DNA of 64,000 bases. Source: Alnus glutinosa (taxonomy: Eukaryota > Streptophyta > Magnoliopsida > Fagales > Betulaceae). The notes beneath the pieces are model-generated. The model ran no database searches. It saw only the letters and a program-made list of their open reading frames with translations, and was not told where the DNA came from. Of the stretch, positions 12,274 to 24,100 are shown piece by piece (the first letter of the stretch is position 1; every line of letters begins with the position of its first letter). A program made the position numbers and the translations under genes. The DNA lies in the NCBI RefSeq assembly GCF_958979055.1, contig NC_084888.1:2808001-2872000 (forward strand), written 5' to 3'.

Positions 12274-15118
12274 AAAGAGAAAAGAAACTGTATTCTTTAA
12301 GTTGATCTCGTGTATTACTTTACCAAATAATAAACAAAAACAAGAAAATCTATGATTAAGGCAGAAAGGAATGTTCAGTATCCTGTTTTACTGATATTTT
12401 TTTGAAGTTAGCATTCAACAAAACCAAATTGCAGAAAGTCTGGCTGAAGAGGGCCCAATGTTCAGTAGTCAGAATCTAATGCCATGATAACACGCAAGAC
12501 CAGTACCCCAATTACAGATTAAAAACACGAAATTGTCTTCAAAAAAGATCATGACACATCAAATCCAGAAAAAAAAATATTATAGCACAGTTAGAATCCA
12601 ACACATAATAAGAAAATTATAGCTCAATTGATCAATCAAGAGATATTATATAAAATACGTACAGATTTCAGATAGAATAGGGGTTCAAAAGTCAAACTAA
12701 GTGATTGATCAAGGGAGAAAAATGCAGTTCAGTTGGCAGAAAAAGCAAGAGAAAACTGGGAAATTTACTAACAAGCAAGTATAAACAGCCAGATGCCAAC
12801 AGTTCTAATTATAAAGATTCTAGGATCCTATCAACTATACTATCATGTTCATACTGAACCACTAATTCTTCATGTGAATTTAATCAAAATATAATTAACG
12901 GCCTCGGGCTCAGAATCGGACAAACGCTGTTTATACGAACTTGTTTAATAAAAACTTAAGGAACTCATCTTGTTTGCAAGAGAAAAACAAAATATTATTA
13001 TACAAGTCTGACAAACAGAGCCTGGAAAATTCATTTGAAGGACATGTTCTTGCTGAGGACCTCAAGGGAAAATCAGAAAATTGTAGAAGATATATGTGGA
13101 TGGCAGGAGATATTCAGGCCACCACCAGGCTGAGATGTGCAAATCAATAGTGGATTTCTTGAAGTTGCAACCCGAGAGAATCGAGTAGGTCTACACTTGG
13201 TACTCAAAATCCTTCCCCTGAAGCTACAAACCCAGCCACAAGGCTCACAACACCACTGCCTGAGGTGCCCATTAATATCTCTGTGCCTATGATTCTAGAG
13301 AGAGAGAGAGAGATGGCAGATAGAAAAAACAAAAAAGATGCAAAACAATCACTCCCAAATGCTGAAGAAGGATAAGTAAATTTCTTTTTCATTACTTGAA
13401 AGATGTTGAAAATATTTGTAAGAAGTATGTTAAATAAATCGCTCATTGCAGCTGTCAAGAGTCTTCACCAGTCAAGTTTTGATTTATTTTTTACTCAATG
13501 ATTCTGAGGTCATCAAGCAAGAAATCTACCACAGGAATAAGGTCACATAATTGTTAAGGGTCACAAGTATAAGCTTTGGCTTGTCTTCCTTGCTTAGTTC
13601 CACACACTGCCCAAAGCCATTTGGATCACGTAACTGGCATCACAGCATAAATGGAGAGCATCCAAGATTTCTTTATTCTAGACCACATCACATAACAGTT
13701 TGACTATCAGTAATAATGAATAAAGGTACTCTGAGGCATTCCTCCACTTTGCATCTACCATTTTTATCTCCATCCTCATACCAGTAAAATACATAGTATT
13801 GTACAGCCGAACCCACATATTGTTCTCACAATTTCTTCACTTTGTGCTGGAAACAAAACTTTTCTGATTCATTTGAAGTTTACAATTATTTGCAATTAGC
13901 ACCATACCATTACACGTTTGTCATTTTTGACTCGAGTGTTTTAAGCTTGCCATGATGGTTTCCTGAATGGAGGTAGGTTCTAATCTATGTATGCTTGTTT
14001 ATATAAGCGAATGGTAAAAATCACAAGTGCACATGCTCAAACTGGCATGCTGTAAAGCAGTTGAATTTTGAACCTGATATTGAAGATATTGATCTAATTT
14101 GGTTTTTGATACATTTCTGCATTATTTACATATCTCTGACTTTGTACATGAACACAACCCAGGGACTCTAAAATCAACAACTGTAGCCATTTCCAACCAA
14201 AACCCTACAATCTACGTGGAGACTAAACAACAGAACAGTACCAACCTCACCACTCATATTTCACAGCAAAATCCTACAAGTACGACACCACTAACAATAT
14301 CAACAATGCTACAATAAGACGGGGTAAGCCTTGGCCTTAAGCTAAGGGCTTTAAGCCTAATTCTTGATGACCCCAATCGTTTAAACACCTACACAAAACA
14401 ATCATAACAATATCATTGGTTCATAAACCATCAAAAGCACATCCTTCCAACAAGCACAGAGTAAACACCATCTAAACATAAACAGAGAAGCATATGCAAT
14501 TAACGGAATGCTGAAAAACTAACCCAATGCTCCGGCCTTACCGCCCGAACCACCGGCGCCACTATACCCGTACCCTTCGAACCCTTCTCTCCTCAGCTTC
14601 TTCGCACCACCACTTCCATCGTCGTCGTCGTACTCGTCGTCCTCATAGAAATCCCTCCCCCTCCCCTTCTTCACCGCCTGCGGCGGCCCCGCCAGATGAA
14701 AATTCGGGTAGTGTGCGGCGGGGGCGGGCGGAGTCACGTAGTGGCGGGGAGCGAGAGCGCCGCCGAGAATGCTGCGAACCGGGAGGAGGAAGTAGAACTC
14801 CTTGTCGCCGATCTGGAGGAGGTCCTGGGAATCGAGCTTGACGGGGGGATTGCCGGGGAGGTGGAGGACGCCCTCGACGAAGCAGCCGTTCTTGCCAAGG
14901 ACCTCGAGGGCGAAGCGGCGGCGAGCGAAGTCGTAGAAGATGCGGGCGTGGTGGCGCGAGATGTTCATGCCGCCGCCGAGGCTGGACAGGTCCACGTCAA
15001 CCGTCGACTTCTTGGAATTGCGGCCCAGAATGATCGAGTAGGTCTGCATGTAGTACTCGAAGTCCTCCCCTTGCAGCTTCGCGAACCCGGCCTCCACGTC
15101 GCCGCCCGTCGCCCCCAT
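9101..15118 (-). CDS. FHA2: FHA domain-containing protein FHA2
   Basis: Three coding exons on the minus strand: 15118-14524, 11008-10851 and 9310-9101, together about 320 aa, close to what I recall for Arabidopsis FHA2. The start is the ATG before GATGGDVEAGF; the frame extends upstream only from a non-ATG codon. The FHA fold spans about residues 26-115 with G32-R33, S54-R-H-H57 and N77-G78, the phosphothreonine-reading positions. A basic/acidic linker (DEYDDDDG) follows, then a C-terminal winged-helix-like block (WHHSRVRRYLTSEDWP, PWYGLLMLLRKYPEHF). FHA2 is nuclear and reported as a plant ISWI-complex subunit needed for stamen development. A second phase-1 donor (exon end 14542, GTAAGG) would remove six residues. 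Intron 1 is 3.5 kb and intron 2 is 1.5 kb. Confidence 0.92.
9813..9844 (+). repeat. 32-base poly-G run in FHA2 intron 2
   Basis: Thirty-two consecutive G on the plus strand (C on the transcribed sense strand of FHA2). It directly follows a T-rich stretch with ATAAGTAAAATATATTTC, which looks like the reversed tail of the LINEs seen elsewhere in the window. Confidence 0.9.
10259..10434 (+). mobile_element. 5'-truncated LINE/SINE tail with 17-bp target duplication
   Basis: The insert is bounded by ATCTAATAGGGAGGTGC at 10242-10258 and again at 10435-10451, a perfect 17-bp direct repeat. The insert ends with GGGGCGCCTTACG, a TTTAATAAAACTTTATTACTTATC tail-like stretch and a short A run, shared with the LINE end at 31631-31878. 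It lies in FHA2 intron 2, antisense to the gene. Confidence 0.8.
11647..11696 (+). mobile_element. poly-A retroposition stub with 16-bp target duplication
   Basis: A tract of about 39 A (11659-11697) preceded by only ATTCATAAAAGT sits between two copies of ATCTCTGCTTACTGAT (11631-11646 and 11697-11712). The direct repeats argue that the A tract arrived by target-primed reverse transcription of a message truncated almost to its tail. It lies in FHA2 intron 1. Confidence 0.65.
12213..12273 (+). repeat. (CT)n/(C)n low-complexity tract
   Basis: A CT-rich microsatellite interrupted by a run of C, inside FHA2 intron 1. Confidence 0.85.
13030..13255 (-). pseudogene. decayed copy of FHA2 exon 1 inside FHA2 intron 1
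   Basis: On the same strand as FHA2, this stretch aligns by eye with the FHA-encoding part of exon 1. Conserved words include GAGTACCAAGTGTAGACC against the exon's GAGTACTACATGCAGACC, then ACCTACTCGAT, then GAGGTCCT followed by GCAAGAAC. Broken translation still shows TYSILSGCN and KKSTIDL, matching TYSIILGRN and KKSTVDV. Several indels and stops (for example TGA and TAG inside the FHA region) destroy the frame. The real exon is GC-rich; the copy has drifted to AT-rich. It is either a local duplication or a fragment of a retrocopy. Confidence 0.75.
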
Positions 15119-15662
15119 CGCCGTTCCTCCGACAAACTGGGATCGATTGAAAATGTGGGAGGGACTCCCGATTGGGGATTTTCTTGAGCTGTGCTTGATT
15201 CCTCGTCGCAATAATTTAATATTTTCTCCAATAGTAAACCAAAAACAAATAAAAATGGTGCTTTTTTTTTTTTTTTTTTTTTCTATGTGAATTTATATTT
15301 GGACGTAAAAACCAATTTTCCATTGACATACATTCGACGGGACAGATCGTAGAAATTTCTCCGAGTCATATTGAAATTTGTTTATTTTCAAAACTAAAAC
15401 TATAAAATGCTTTCAAATTTTCAATAAAAGTATTATAAAACCGCTTTTATCAAGTTAATTTAAATTGAAATTAAAAGAGTAATATAAAAAGGACAAAGTT
15501 TCTTGTGATATAAATGTAAAAAATATTGTTTTTATGTTTTAAAAAATAATTATATTTTGAACTATTTGCTGGTGTATTTGTATTGAAAACAATAAAAAAT
15601 AAAAAATAAATAAATATGACCTTATTGTGTCATGAAAATCTTCACCTAAAAGATAAATTTAA

Positions 15663-15805
15663 GGAAAATGTTAGATTTACAACACCAACACAACTACTAC
15701 ACAACAACCCCTCACATGAGGGTGGGCCCCATACACTGGAGCCCACCCTCATGTGAGGGGTTGTTGTGCACTTGTTGTGATGGTGTAGTGCAGGAATCAA
15801 ATCCC
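15663..15805. mobile_element. foldback MITE, member a
   Basis: A 143-bp near-palindrome centred on CCTCACATGAGGGTGGGC / GCCCACCCTCATGTGAGG. It is bordered by TAAATTTAA at 15654-15662 and 15806-15814, a perfect 9-bp direct repeat. Shares architecture with 15887-16006 and 28041-28174. Confidence 0.7.
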
Positions 15806-15886
15806 TAAATTTAAAAAAAAAAAAGAAAATGTCAATATAAATAAACAAAACAAGCAAATAAACACAACACATACCGCTTGAAGAAG

Positions 15887-16006
15887 GGGAAATGCTAAAC
15901 CCACAACTCCATCACAACTCCACTCACAATGGTGTGGGGCCTACACACATGAACCCCACACCATTGTGGATGGAGTTGTGAAGGGGTTGTACCCCAATCA
16001 TCTCCT
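15887..16006. mobile_element. foldback MITE, member b
   Basis: A 120-bp near-palindrome with arms containing CACAATGGTGTGGGG and CCCCACACCATTGTG. Flanks TTGAAGAAG and TTGAAAAAG form a 9-bp duplication with one mismatch. Ends GGGAAATGC and CATCTCCT match the other members. Confidence 0.7.
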
Positions 16007-16270
16007 TTGAAAAAGTGCTGAATAGTATATCTAACTGTACAAATAATGTAGATTTAAAAAAAAAAAAAAAGGGTACAAAATGATGTATGATGTTATACCT
16101 ATCAAAAAAAAAAATGATATATGATGTTATGTGATAAATATATTAACATGTCATTAAAAAAAATTAAAAAATTTAGTATTATTTACACATTAGAAAAAGT
16201 TGAAAAACAAAAGTGAAATGGAGATCCTCCCCTACCCTTCATTGAACTTTCTTCTTTCACTAAGGACAAA

Positions 16271-18072
16271 AATAAATAAATAAATAAAAAGAAGAGTAAA
16301 GAGACATACTTAATTGTGCATTTCTGATTTATAAAAAAAAATTAATAAAAAAATTGTGCATTTCTTCTTTGGCATATGACTTTCGGCAGCATTTGATGCG
16401 TTTATTCGCATTTATGTTTTGATGTTGATCAATATTTTTAATTATCACAATCTTAATTTGCTTTTGTACTTCAAAATTGGTCACATTTCTAAATGCCATA
16501 TTCGGATAATGATGATAATTGTTAAGGAATATTCCTCCCCTACCCAAGATGGGGCCAGATTTGCCCTCCAAGTGGAATTTCGAACCCCGGAAAGGATTAG
16601 TCCCCAGACATGAACCTTGGTCGTAGGAAGCCTTCAATATTTATGAGACCAGTCAAATCAAGTTAGAGAAGGTATCAAACGTCCCCATTGGGCCTTGTGC
16701 TTGACGGTGGTAAAATGGACATATAGCATGCAATGATATAAAAGGGAGTACAAAAAATTATTTGAGACAGAATCTATGATCATTCTCTCTCTCTCTCTCT
16801 CCTCTTCATGTAGACACTTAACTGACTTGATCGTCGGAGGAGGCTCCGACGGCCAACCCCCCGCGGGCCTTTCTTGTTTTGCAGGCCAAGACCCAGACGA
16901 AGGGATGTCCCTGATGTCGCCACGTCACCGGACTGAAAATTGCATCAACAATAATAATGGAAAGTTGAGTTTGCATTTTGGTCTAGATTTTCATATTGAG
17001 CTGATTATAGCAGATGAACCACAAAGTTGTGCAGAATTCAGCAACCATGGATCTCCATGATGAAACCCTTTTTTAAGCCCCCTTTGGAGGAAGTTGCTTT
17101 TGATCAAGTATTCAAGTATAATCAAAGCTATACAATGGTCTAAACTAAGCAAGAAAAAAAAATTAAAAAAAAATCTCTATCAGTCTCAATTTGAAATTGA
17201 AGGAACTGGAAAAATAAAACAATTTTGAGAGTTTTATTGTTTCCTTTTGGAGGGGAATCATACACGGCCTACCCTACTGGACAGTCAATTAAGAGGTTGT
17301 GTAGCCACTGCATAAACACATCTTTTTGAGATATATTTCTTAAACTACCCCACTTTCTTCCATCTATGAGGTTACTTCCAGATCTAGAGCCAAAAAGGTG
17401 ACAATAATGTACCTAAATGGCTACTGTTTAGTTCACCAAAGCAATAGCATATTTGTTTCCCTAAACAGGAGCCATAAATATTGCCAACAGAAGATTACAC
17501 AAGTATACCTTAAGAATTGGGCAAAAAAGGTGAGGGTTGAAGTCTGGAAGCTGAATCTCGAGCCCTGTCACCAACCATTTTCAATCTCACCAGGAGGAAG
17601 TACTTTATCTTCTAAATCAGGCATGTCTCTAAGCCAAAATGATGTCTGGAAGCCGACTTCTGTACTTTGCACCATGACAGCTTGCTTCAGCATCCATAGC
17701 CATATGGCACCAGTTCTTGCAGCTCCAAGACTAGAAAAGGTTACCATAGACAGACTTACCATCACTGGTCCAGCTTCACCATGCATTGCGAAAGGAAAAA
17801 AATATCATTGACAATTAAGTTTACAAGACTTTAAAGAGGCAACCAATTCCACACAAAGCCACCTCAGCTTGGGCCTGGAGCTCTTCCAAGAAATTGCTTA
17901 TGAAGTTTTATGCAAATCACTTTAAAAACCATACATCATTCCAACTATCCAACATTTACAAAAACCATACACCACAATCAGACAACTACAGACTCAAAAT
18001 CTTGTAACATTTACTAAAAGAACTAGCTCAAAATAAAAGAGTCCATACAGACAATCTAGCAGGTTCAATCGC
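16271..18072. other. left end of duplicated unit 1; no recognised gene
   Basis: The block 16353-16508 recurs at 27916-28206, and 17856 onward recurs at 29097 onward, so the tandem unit begins about here. A CT microsatellite lies at 16785-16802. On the minus strand 17568-17786 can encode 72 aa (containing SFWLRDMPDLEDKVLPPGE) that look protein-like, but I recognise no family and see no connecting exons. Confidence 0.45.
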
Positions 18073-18553
18073 TTAGTCAAAGAGGATGATACCCATATCC
18101 TGCAGCAAAACAAATTCGTAAGTTAGCAAAATAAATGAACATGTCTAAATTATAAGAAAATTACAACAAGAAAAGAAAAGGGAGAATAACAAGGACATAA
18201 CAATGTAATTTGACAATAGCACGAGAAAAAAAAGAATCAATCTAGGTTCATATAAGCAAAACATTACATAATCAATAGTGCCACCACCAGAAGGTACTAA
18301 TGCCAACTTCTCCCTCCCAATTGCAATCAACTTTGTGATTCCTTAAGAGCCCTGCAAGAATTTAATACTTTTGACTCTTACAAACATAAAAATCGATAAG
18401 AATAAAACATTCCATCAAGCCTAACAATTGTTTTGCATACATAAGTAACTACATTATCTTGAGTTCCAATTATATAACCATGTTTAGTATCAATTACCGA
18501 AGACAATGGAGCTTCACTTGTGTTCACTTCATCTTCTTGTGTTGCTCACAGGT
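18073..18553 (-). pseudogene. C-terminal exons 11-13 of the chimeric gene (unit 1), decayed
   Basis: By comparison with unit 2, three small terminal exons can be placed: 18553-18498, 18351-18268 and 18099-18073. The last ends in a stop after a sequence like DMGIILFD. In unit 2 the counterparts are 57, 84 and 30 nt and keep phase 0. In unit 1 the first has lost one base and the second contains an early TAA, so the tail after the large exon is no longer translated as designed. Their function in FRS-type proteins is unknown to me. Confidence 0.5.
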
Positions 18554-18666
18554 CTTCAATTAAAAAATGTACCAAATGTGTTACAATACGCATGAAAAAG
18601 TTAGAATGTGGACATATTTTCAGTAAGTATAATTAAACAGGAGTAAAGGAGAGAAAAATAAGCAAC

Positions 18667-19130
18667 CTGATTTTTTCTTCTCTTCTGTTTGGTATTGTTG
18701 TCACTCGGTTGTTTCTTTTTTGCTTGCAATATCTTCACCACATTTTCTATTGTAGGCACCTCTCTTTTAGATGGTGGCTTTCTTTTATTTCGAACCATGA
18801 GAGGACTAAGCACCTTATTATTTTTCACCGCCACGTCATCGATGGCTTCATTACATATAGAAGATGCATTTGGAAGGTGATGGGAAGGTGGACTGGGTTC
18901 AAACCTTAAGCCACATAATTTCAGCTTTAACATATTTATATGATGCATGACTTCCAAGTAAAGGTCCTCCCTTCTTGATGCGATTAATGCTAACTCATGA
19001 AAACTTTTCATCAAGGAGTCATATCTTTGTACATCAGGGTAGTCACTCAAATCATCATATTTTCTTCGATTCAAGTCTTTCCTCCATCGGTCAAGAATAC
19101 ATTTTCTTGGCAATGATCTAACATTCCTTA
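18667..19130 (-). pseudogene. FAR1/FRS large exon, 3' part beyond the solo LTR
   Basis: This is the downstream part of the FAR1/FRS exon that begins at 23707. It starts with the 5-bp repeat shared with 22008-22012 and encodes the region after the SWIM finger (CILDRWRKDL, typical of FRS proteins), then a Lys-rich tail ending at a GT donor (exon end 18667). Removing the inserted LTR and one target copy leaves 2159 nt in the exon, which keeps the phases of both neighbouring introns. That shows the host frame was open when the LTR arrived. Conserved against unit 2 (about 30003-30478). Confidence 0.8.
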
Positions 19131-22007
19131 TGTAGCGCCCCAGATTTTAAAACATATTAATATTTTGAGTAAAGATGGAAAATAATTATTTTGACACTTT
19201 ATTATTTAGTATAATAAATACTATGTCTATTAAACTTCGTAATAAAATGTTTTCATTTATGAAACGAACTAGACTCAAAACGGGTTTAAAATGTTACTCT
19301 AATGATTTATTAAATTGATAAAGACCTAGTGTAAAATAATTACCTACTAAATAATTTAATCTACACCGAATGCTTTATTTTTCATAAACTAATCAAATCT
19401 ATTCACATCCCCATCTTTGAAATACAACTCATTCATACACTACGGTAGTAATGATTCCATCCACTCATCACCCTCACATTTTTAAAATCCAACTTATTCT
19501 CCACTTTGATTTTAATATGCCTCCCTCATCATTTTGCCTCTTATTCTAAATATTTTATTACCCTCTTTTCTTCAACAACTTCCTTATTCTCGACTTCTTT
19601 CCATTCTCCCACCAACCTCTCCAGCTCCTACACTCATTACAGCCATTTACTCTCCAGCTCATGCACTCATTATAGCCATTCACAATTCCTGCCTAAGCCT
19701 TTTCGGGCCTTTATAACTGACTGCCTCTCTTCAGAAAAGACTGGCACCTCTTGAGTACTAAGCTCTTCCTTCTTCCTTATTTTCTCCTTTCTCCTTCTTT
19801 TCTATTCTGCTTCTTCTCTATTCCTTTTTGTTACTCAAAACCAAGAAGACCTGATTTGGGCCATGTTTCCAGTAGGCCAGAAGAACCTACAGATTTATCC
19901 AACCCAATCTAATCTGACCTGCAAGCCCAACCCAACAGCAATCCACAAACCGATTTCAGCCCAGACCCGCAAGCCCATCAACCCAGACCCAGCAGCCCAA
20001 AACCCATAAGCCCCACAAACTAGTTCTAAACCAGCAACCCACGGGCCAAACCTAGAACACTCAAGCCCATTCAGCAAGCCCGAGATCCATAAGCCCGAGA
20101 CCCATCAACCCGGAACCCCGACCCGCCGGCAACCCGCCGCCGGCAGTTTCTCCGGCGACTTCTCCGTCGACTTTTCCGGCCACTCTCCGGCGACTTTTCC
20201 GGCGACTTTCCGGTCACTTTTCCGACGACTTTCCGGCCACTTTCCGGCTATTTTCCCCGGCGACCAAACTCACCGTTTCGCTGGATTTTCGAGTGGAAAT
20301 CCTTAATGTGAGTTTCTAAGTTTTTAATTAGCCTAAAAGTATATATTTTCATAAAATCAAGTAACTAGTATATTAGAATATAACTTTAATAATTATAGAA
20401 TTGAATATTCTTATTATAACTTATTTATGTATATTATATTTTGAAAAATATATATATACTCTAAAGTATTGATTATGTTTGATTATTGATAATTAATGAG
20501 TGATGTTGTTTAAACTAAGGGCTTGATTAATTATAAAACTCTAGAATTAAAGAACGATTTCATGAGTTTAATCATGTAATGCATTGCTTTAGAAATTGAG
20601 TATTATGGAAATTGAGCATGCTGTATTATTATGATTTCTCAAATATATTGGTTGAAATAATTGTTAATATGTTTTGTTAATTGGTTTGGTAATTGGATTG
20701 ATGTTCCCTAAAAGTGATTAGGTTTTGTTAGAAAAATACATAGGTTTCTTGTTGGTTGATTTCTCTATACTATAGAGAACGATATTAAGAATTTTAGATT
20801 GTACTATAGTGATTACTTGAGACCTAGATTAGATGTTATTCCAAAGTATTGATTTGCTAATTGATTAAGTAAATATTAAGTTTTAACCATGTTGAGTGTT
20901 CATAAATGTAAGTGATTTTCCAATTAATAGATGATCGCTTCTATGTATGTGTCTATGTATAAAAATAGAATTCATGTTGAGGCATGAGTTTCTAGAAAGT
21001 AATGATATTGACCTTGTATGCACATGTATATGTGTTTGATGCAGATGATGAATTGAGACAGCACAAAAGGGACTGTAAGTATTTTTATACTTACTGAGGG
21101 TAGCACTGGATTTCAGTAATGTTGTGTTTATGTTTTATTTTAATTGGATGCGTGTGACTGATTATTGCATACTGTTAATAATCAACCTATTAATATTGGG
21201 CGCGACGTCTCCCAAAGGTTCATGATAGAGTTGAACCGGAAACCATAATAATCATATTGATTGGGACGGCTTTCAAAGTACTAGAGGAGGGAGGTCTCCA
21301 ATAGTGCGAAAATCAGTTAATTAAAATGTAATGTAGAGGGGACGGCCTCGAGAAACACGATTAAACGGGGGGACGTGCCCTTACAAGAGAGGAGTGTAAT
21401 CACTATATAAACTGTTAAACTTTGCATGAAAAACTATCACCTCATCATTATGTCATATCTGTACCTTAAAATAACGCATAAATCATGATGTTGTTGAATG
21501 ACAGTTAGCTCACTTATGGAACTATGGGATTGTGGTTATAACCACCTTCTCATAGATGACTGTGCAGGCACAGACACTGACGAGTATCAGGATTATCAGG
21601 AGCCTTATGATGATTCTGGTTTCATAGATGAGACTGTCTAAAGTCTCATTCTTATGATAGACTTGCTGAACAGTTTATCTCCCATGTCGTTATTAGGTTT
21701 TATTTTATGTACTTTCTAGACATCTTATGCTTTATTTTATGGTTTGTAATATGACTACTATTACATAGAACGTGTGCCGTGGTGGCCCTTATGTTATTGC
21801 TTTTATGTGTATTTATTTGTAAGACCTTTTATTATTATTTTAATGTAAGTTGAGGTATTTAATTTAAAGGCTCTAATGTGTTATTTAATCCAAGCCTGTT
21901 GGATAAATTATATTTTCCGCTGCCAATTTATACTCTGATGATGTAGTAATGTCACGTGGAAATCGAAATTTTCACTTACGCCTTTTTGTAAAAGGCGGGG
22001 CGTTACA
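19131..22007. mobile_element. solo LTR (probably Ty3/gypsy) in the FAR1/FRS exon
   Basis: A 2,877-bp element with TGTAGCGCCCC at one end and GGGGCGTTACA at the other, bordered by a 5-bp target duplication CCTTA (19126-19130 and 22008-22012). No gag or pol is inside, so it is a lone LTR left by recombination. The long length and TGTA-CGCCCC termini suit large-LTR gypsy families (Tekay/Del-like), a guess. It contains a GC-rich block of TTCCGGCGACT-like short repeats at about 20120-20275. Confidence 0.8.
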
Positions 22008-23707
22008 CCTTATGTCCAATACAGTAAGAGCATGCCTACACAAGATTCCTCTAAATTCAAATAACCCACAAGTGCATTTCACTTCACATTTATCTTCATT
22101 GAAGTAAACACAAAATCTTATTTCTTTTATGTAGTCATCAATTTTAACCTCATCAGACACTTGATAGGTAGAAATTGCACCTTCACTTTTAAGAAGAGAG
22201 CAATTACGATACATGAACCACATAAACTCCTTCCGGACTTCTTTGAACTTTGCATTAGTGTAAACATCTTGAAATTTCTTCTCCATAGGGTGATCGGATA
22301 CACATGGAATGGTGCAATTAAAAGATTTGAAATCAGCTGCTCTCTCATTCAAAACCTTTTTCCTCAAAGCATTATCAAATTGGTCAACAAATTCTTTTAA
22401 CGTGCTCCCTGAGTGCACATAACTATCAAAAAATGCATTCATACTTTCACTTTTTTGTGTAATACTCATTCCTGCCCAAAATGTATCTTTCACATATGTT
22501 GGTACCCAATGAGTCCGCTCACTATATAACTCACACAACCATGCATTATCCCGAAGATTATAACTCTCGAGTAGACTTTGCCAATTCTCATCGAATTCAA
22601 CACATGTTTGAGAATCATACACACAAGTTTGTATGGCACTCTTCAAGCCACAAGTGTATTGAGCATGTGATCCAAGCTTTTCCAAGAGTTTTCTCATAAT
22701 GTGCCATAAACAAAATCTATGTAGGGCTCCAGGAAAAACTCTTGCAATTGCACTTTTTATAGCCATATCTTGATCTGTTATAATTGCTTTTGGAGCTCGG
22801 CCATTCATACATTTCAACCATGTTTCAAACAACCAAACAAATGTGTCTGTATCGTCACCTGATAGTAATCCAGCCCCCAAAAGTATTGACTGACCATGAT
22901 GATTCACTCCCACAAAAGAAGCAAATGACATTCCATATATATTAGTCAAGTACGTTGTGTCAACTGTAATGACATCTCCAAAATACTCATATGCTGCCCT
23001 ACTTCGTGCATCAGCCCAAAACACATTTCGTAACCTAGATTCATCATCCAAATCCATCACAGCGTAGAAGCCATCATTCATTTCTCGCATTCTAGTAAAA
23101 TAGTCACGAAGTACTCCAGCACCTCCTTTGCCGAGTCGAAGATTTCTTGCCTTGTTAATAAAATTCAAGCCATCTTTCTCTATAAATGGAAGATTCTCAT
23201 ACCCCTCAACTTCAACGAGAGAGTTGAAGTTCTTCCTCGTACCTACTTCAGCTATATCATTTAGTTCATATTTTCTTTTCTCAATAGGAGCTAACTTCCT
23301 ATTGCATCGAAAAGATCTTGCTTTGCTCAGGCTTAAGGCATGATTATGGTCAACCTCAACAGTAGTCAAAAACCACGCTCCATCAACTAACCGCGCATTA
23401 ATCTTGGCCTTACACCCTGTTTCCTTTGTTGGATTTGGCTTACCGATATTACTTGTGTTGATTTTTGTCTTGCCATAACGAGCACATGCAAGGGTGAGGT
23501 ATTTTACACTCCCACCTAGTTTCTTTTTAATTCCTTTATATATCACCCCAAAACCCACTTGCTGAGCATACTGCTTATAATATAAGAAAAGTTCTTGTTC
23601 GGAACTAAACCTCATTCCGTACGTGGGTTCTTTAACATTTTGATTGTACTGCACATCATTGTCCTCCTTATCATCCAACTGTAAATTACATTGAGTTTCA
23701 TTTTCAT
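22008..23707 (-). CDS. FAR1-RELATED SEQUENCE (FRS) transposase-derived exon, part of a GBF1-FAR1 chimera
   Basis: This is exon 10 of the chimeric gene in unit 1, cut off at 22008 by a solo LTR. It encodes the FAR1 zinc-finger domain (YGMRFSSEQE to the C/H ligands around TGCKAKI and VDHNHAL). The MULE transposase domain follows (VDTTYLTNIYGM, ITDQD, HRFCLWHI), then the SWIM finger (CTCGLFEFRGILCRH). FAR1/FHY3/FRS proteins are domesticated Mutator-like transposases acting as nuclear transcription factors, best known in phytochrome A signalling. The exon opens at an AG acceptor (phase 1). The preceding exon 23915-23870 links it in frame to the GBF-type exons. The frame is clean over 1.7 kb, so decay is recent; the LTR insertion makes a full product unlikely. 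Confidence 0.88.
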
Positions 23708-23869
23708 CTATATCAAAAAGAAGAAAACAAAGTTTAGAGGAACTCATAACAAATGCTACAACCATGAATAATAACATTAACTAAACGACATTCAACAAAT
23801 ATTGAGTAAAATCTACTAATGAGAAAGAAACTCAATGATATTAAAGGAAGAGTGTAAAGCATAACTAAC

Positions 23870-23915
23870 CAATTTGAGGGACAACTTTGAGGACCAAAGC
23901 ATCGTCATTTGGAAT
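23870..23915 (-). CDS. linker exon 9 joining GBF1-type and FAR1-type parts
   Basis: A 46-nt exon (IPNDDALVLKVVPQI) with an ACACAG acceptor and a G|GTTAGT donor. It takes phase 0 from the GBF1-type exon 8 and hands phase 1 to the FAR1 exon. Its counterpart at about 32610-32655 in unit 2 has lost one base. It lies where GBF1 would normally splice to its basic region. Confidence 0.7.
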
Positions 23916-24100
23916 CTGTGTAAGCACAAAATCATTAGGTTCATAACTTGCAACTTGGCCACAATTTACACGTAATATATTTTAACTTTTGAAGCAGCAT
24001 GTATATACTTTGCATTTGCAGTAACGCATAATTTACACTATTTACATTTAGAATTGGAATGCAAAATGAGAACTTCAAGGAAATCCTTTAAGACTCATAC

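Larger units (their letters stand above)
15119..16270. other. intergenic, upstream of FHA2
   Basis: This is the promoter side of FHA2, with poly-T at about 15259-15282. It holds two short foldback MITEs (15663-15805 and 15887-16006) and A-rich low-complexity DNA. No gene is visible. Confidence 0.6.

Noticed and set aside
14527-15187. plus-strand frames of 104 and 163 codons opposite FHA2 exon 1
   Set aside because: GC-rich antisense shadows of the FHA exon.
17398-17811. 137-codon plus frame and 72-codon minus frame
   Set aside because: The minus frame looks somewhat protein-like (SFWLRDMPDLEDK), but I recognise no family and find no splice-linked exons, so it is mentioned only within the spacer entry.
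19506-20077. short frames in the solo LTR
   Set aside because: Low-complexity Ser/Thr/Pro-rich and Leu-rich translations of LTR sequence, with no domain.
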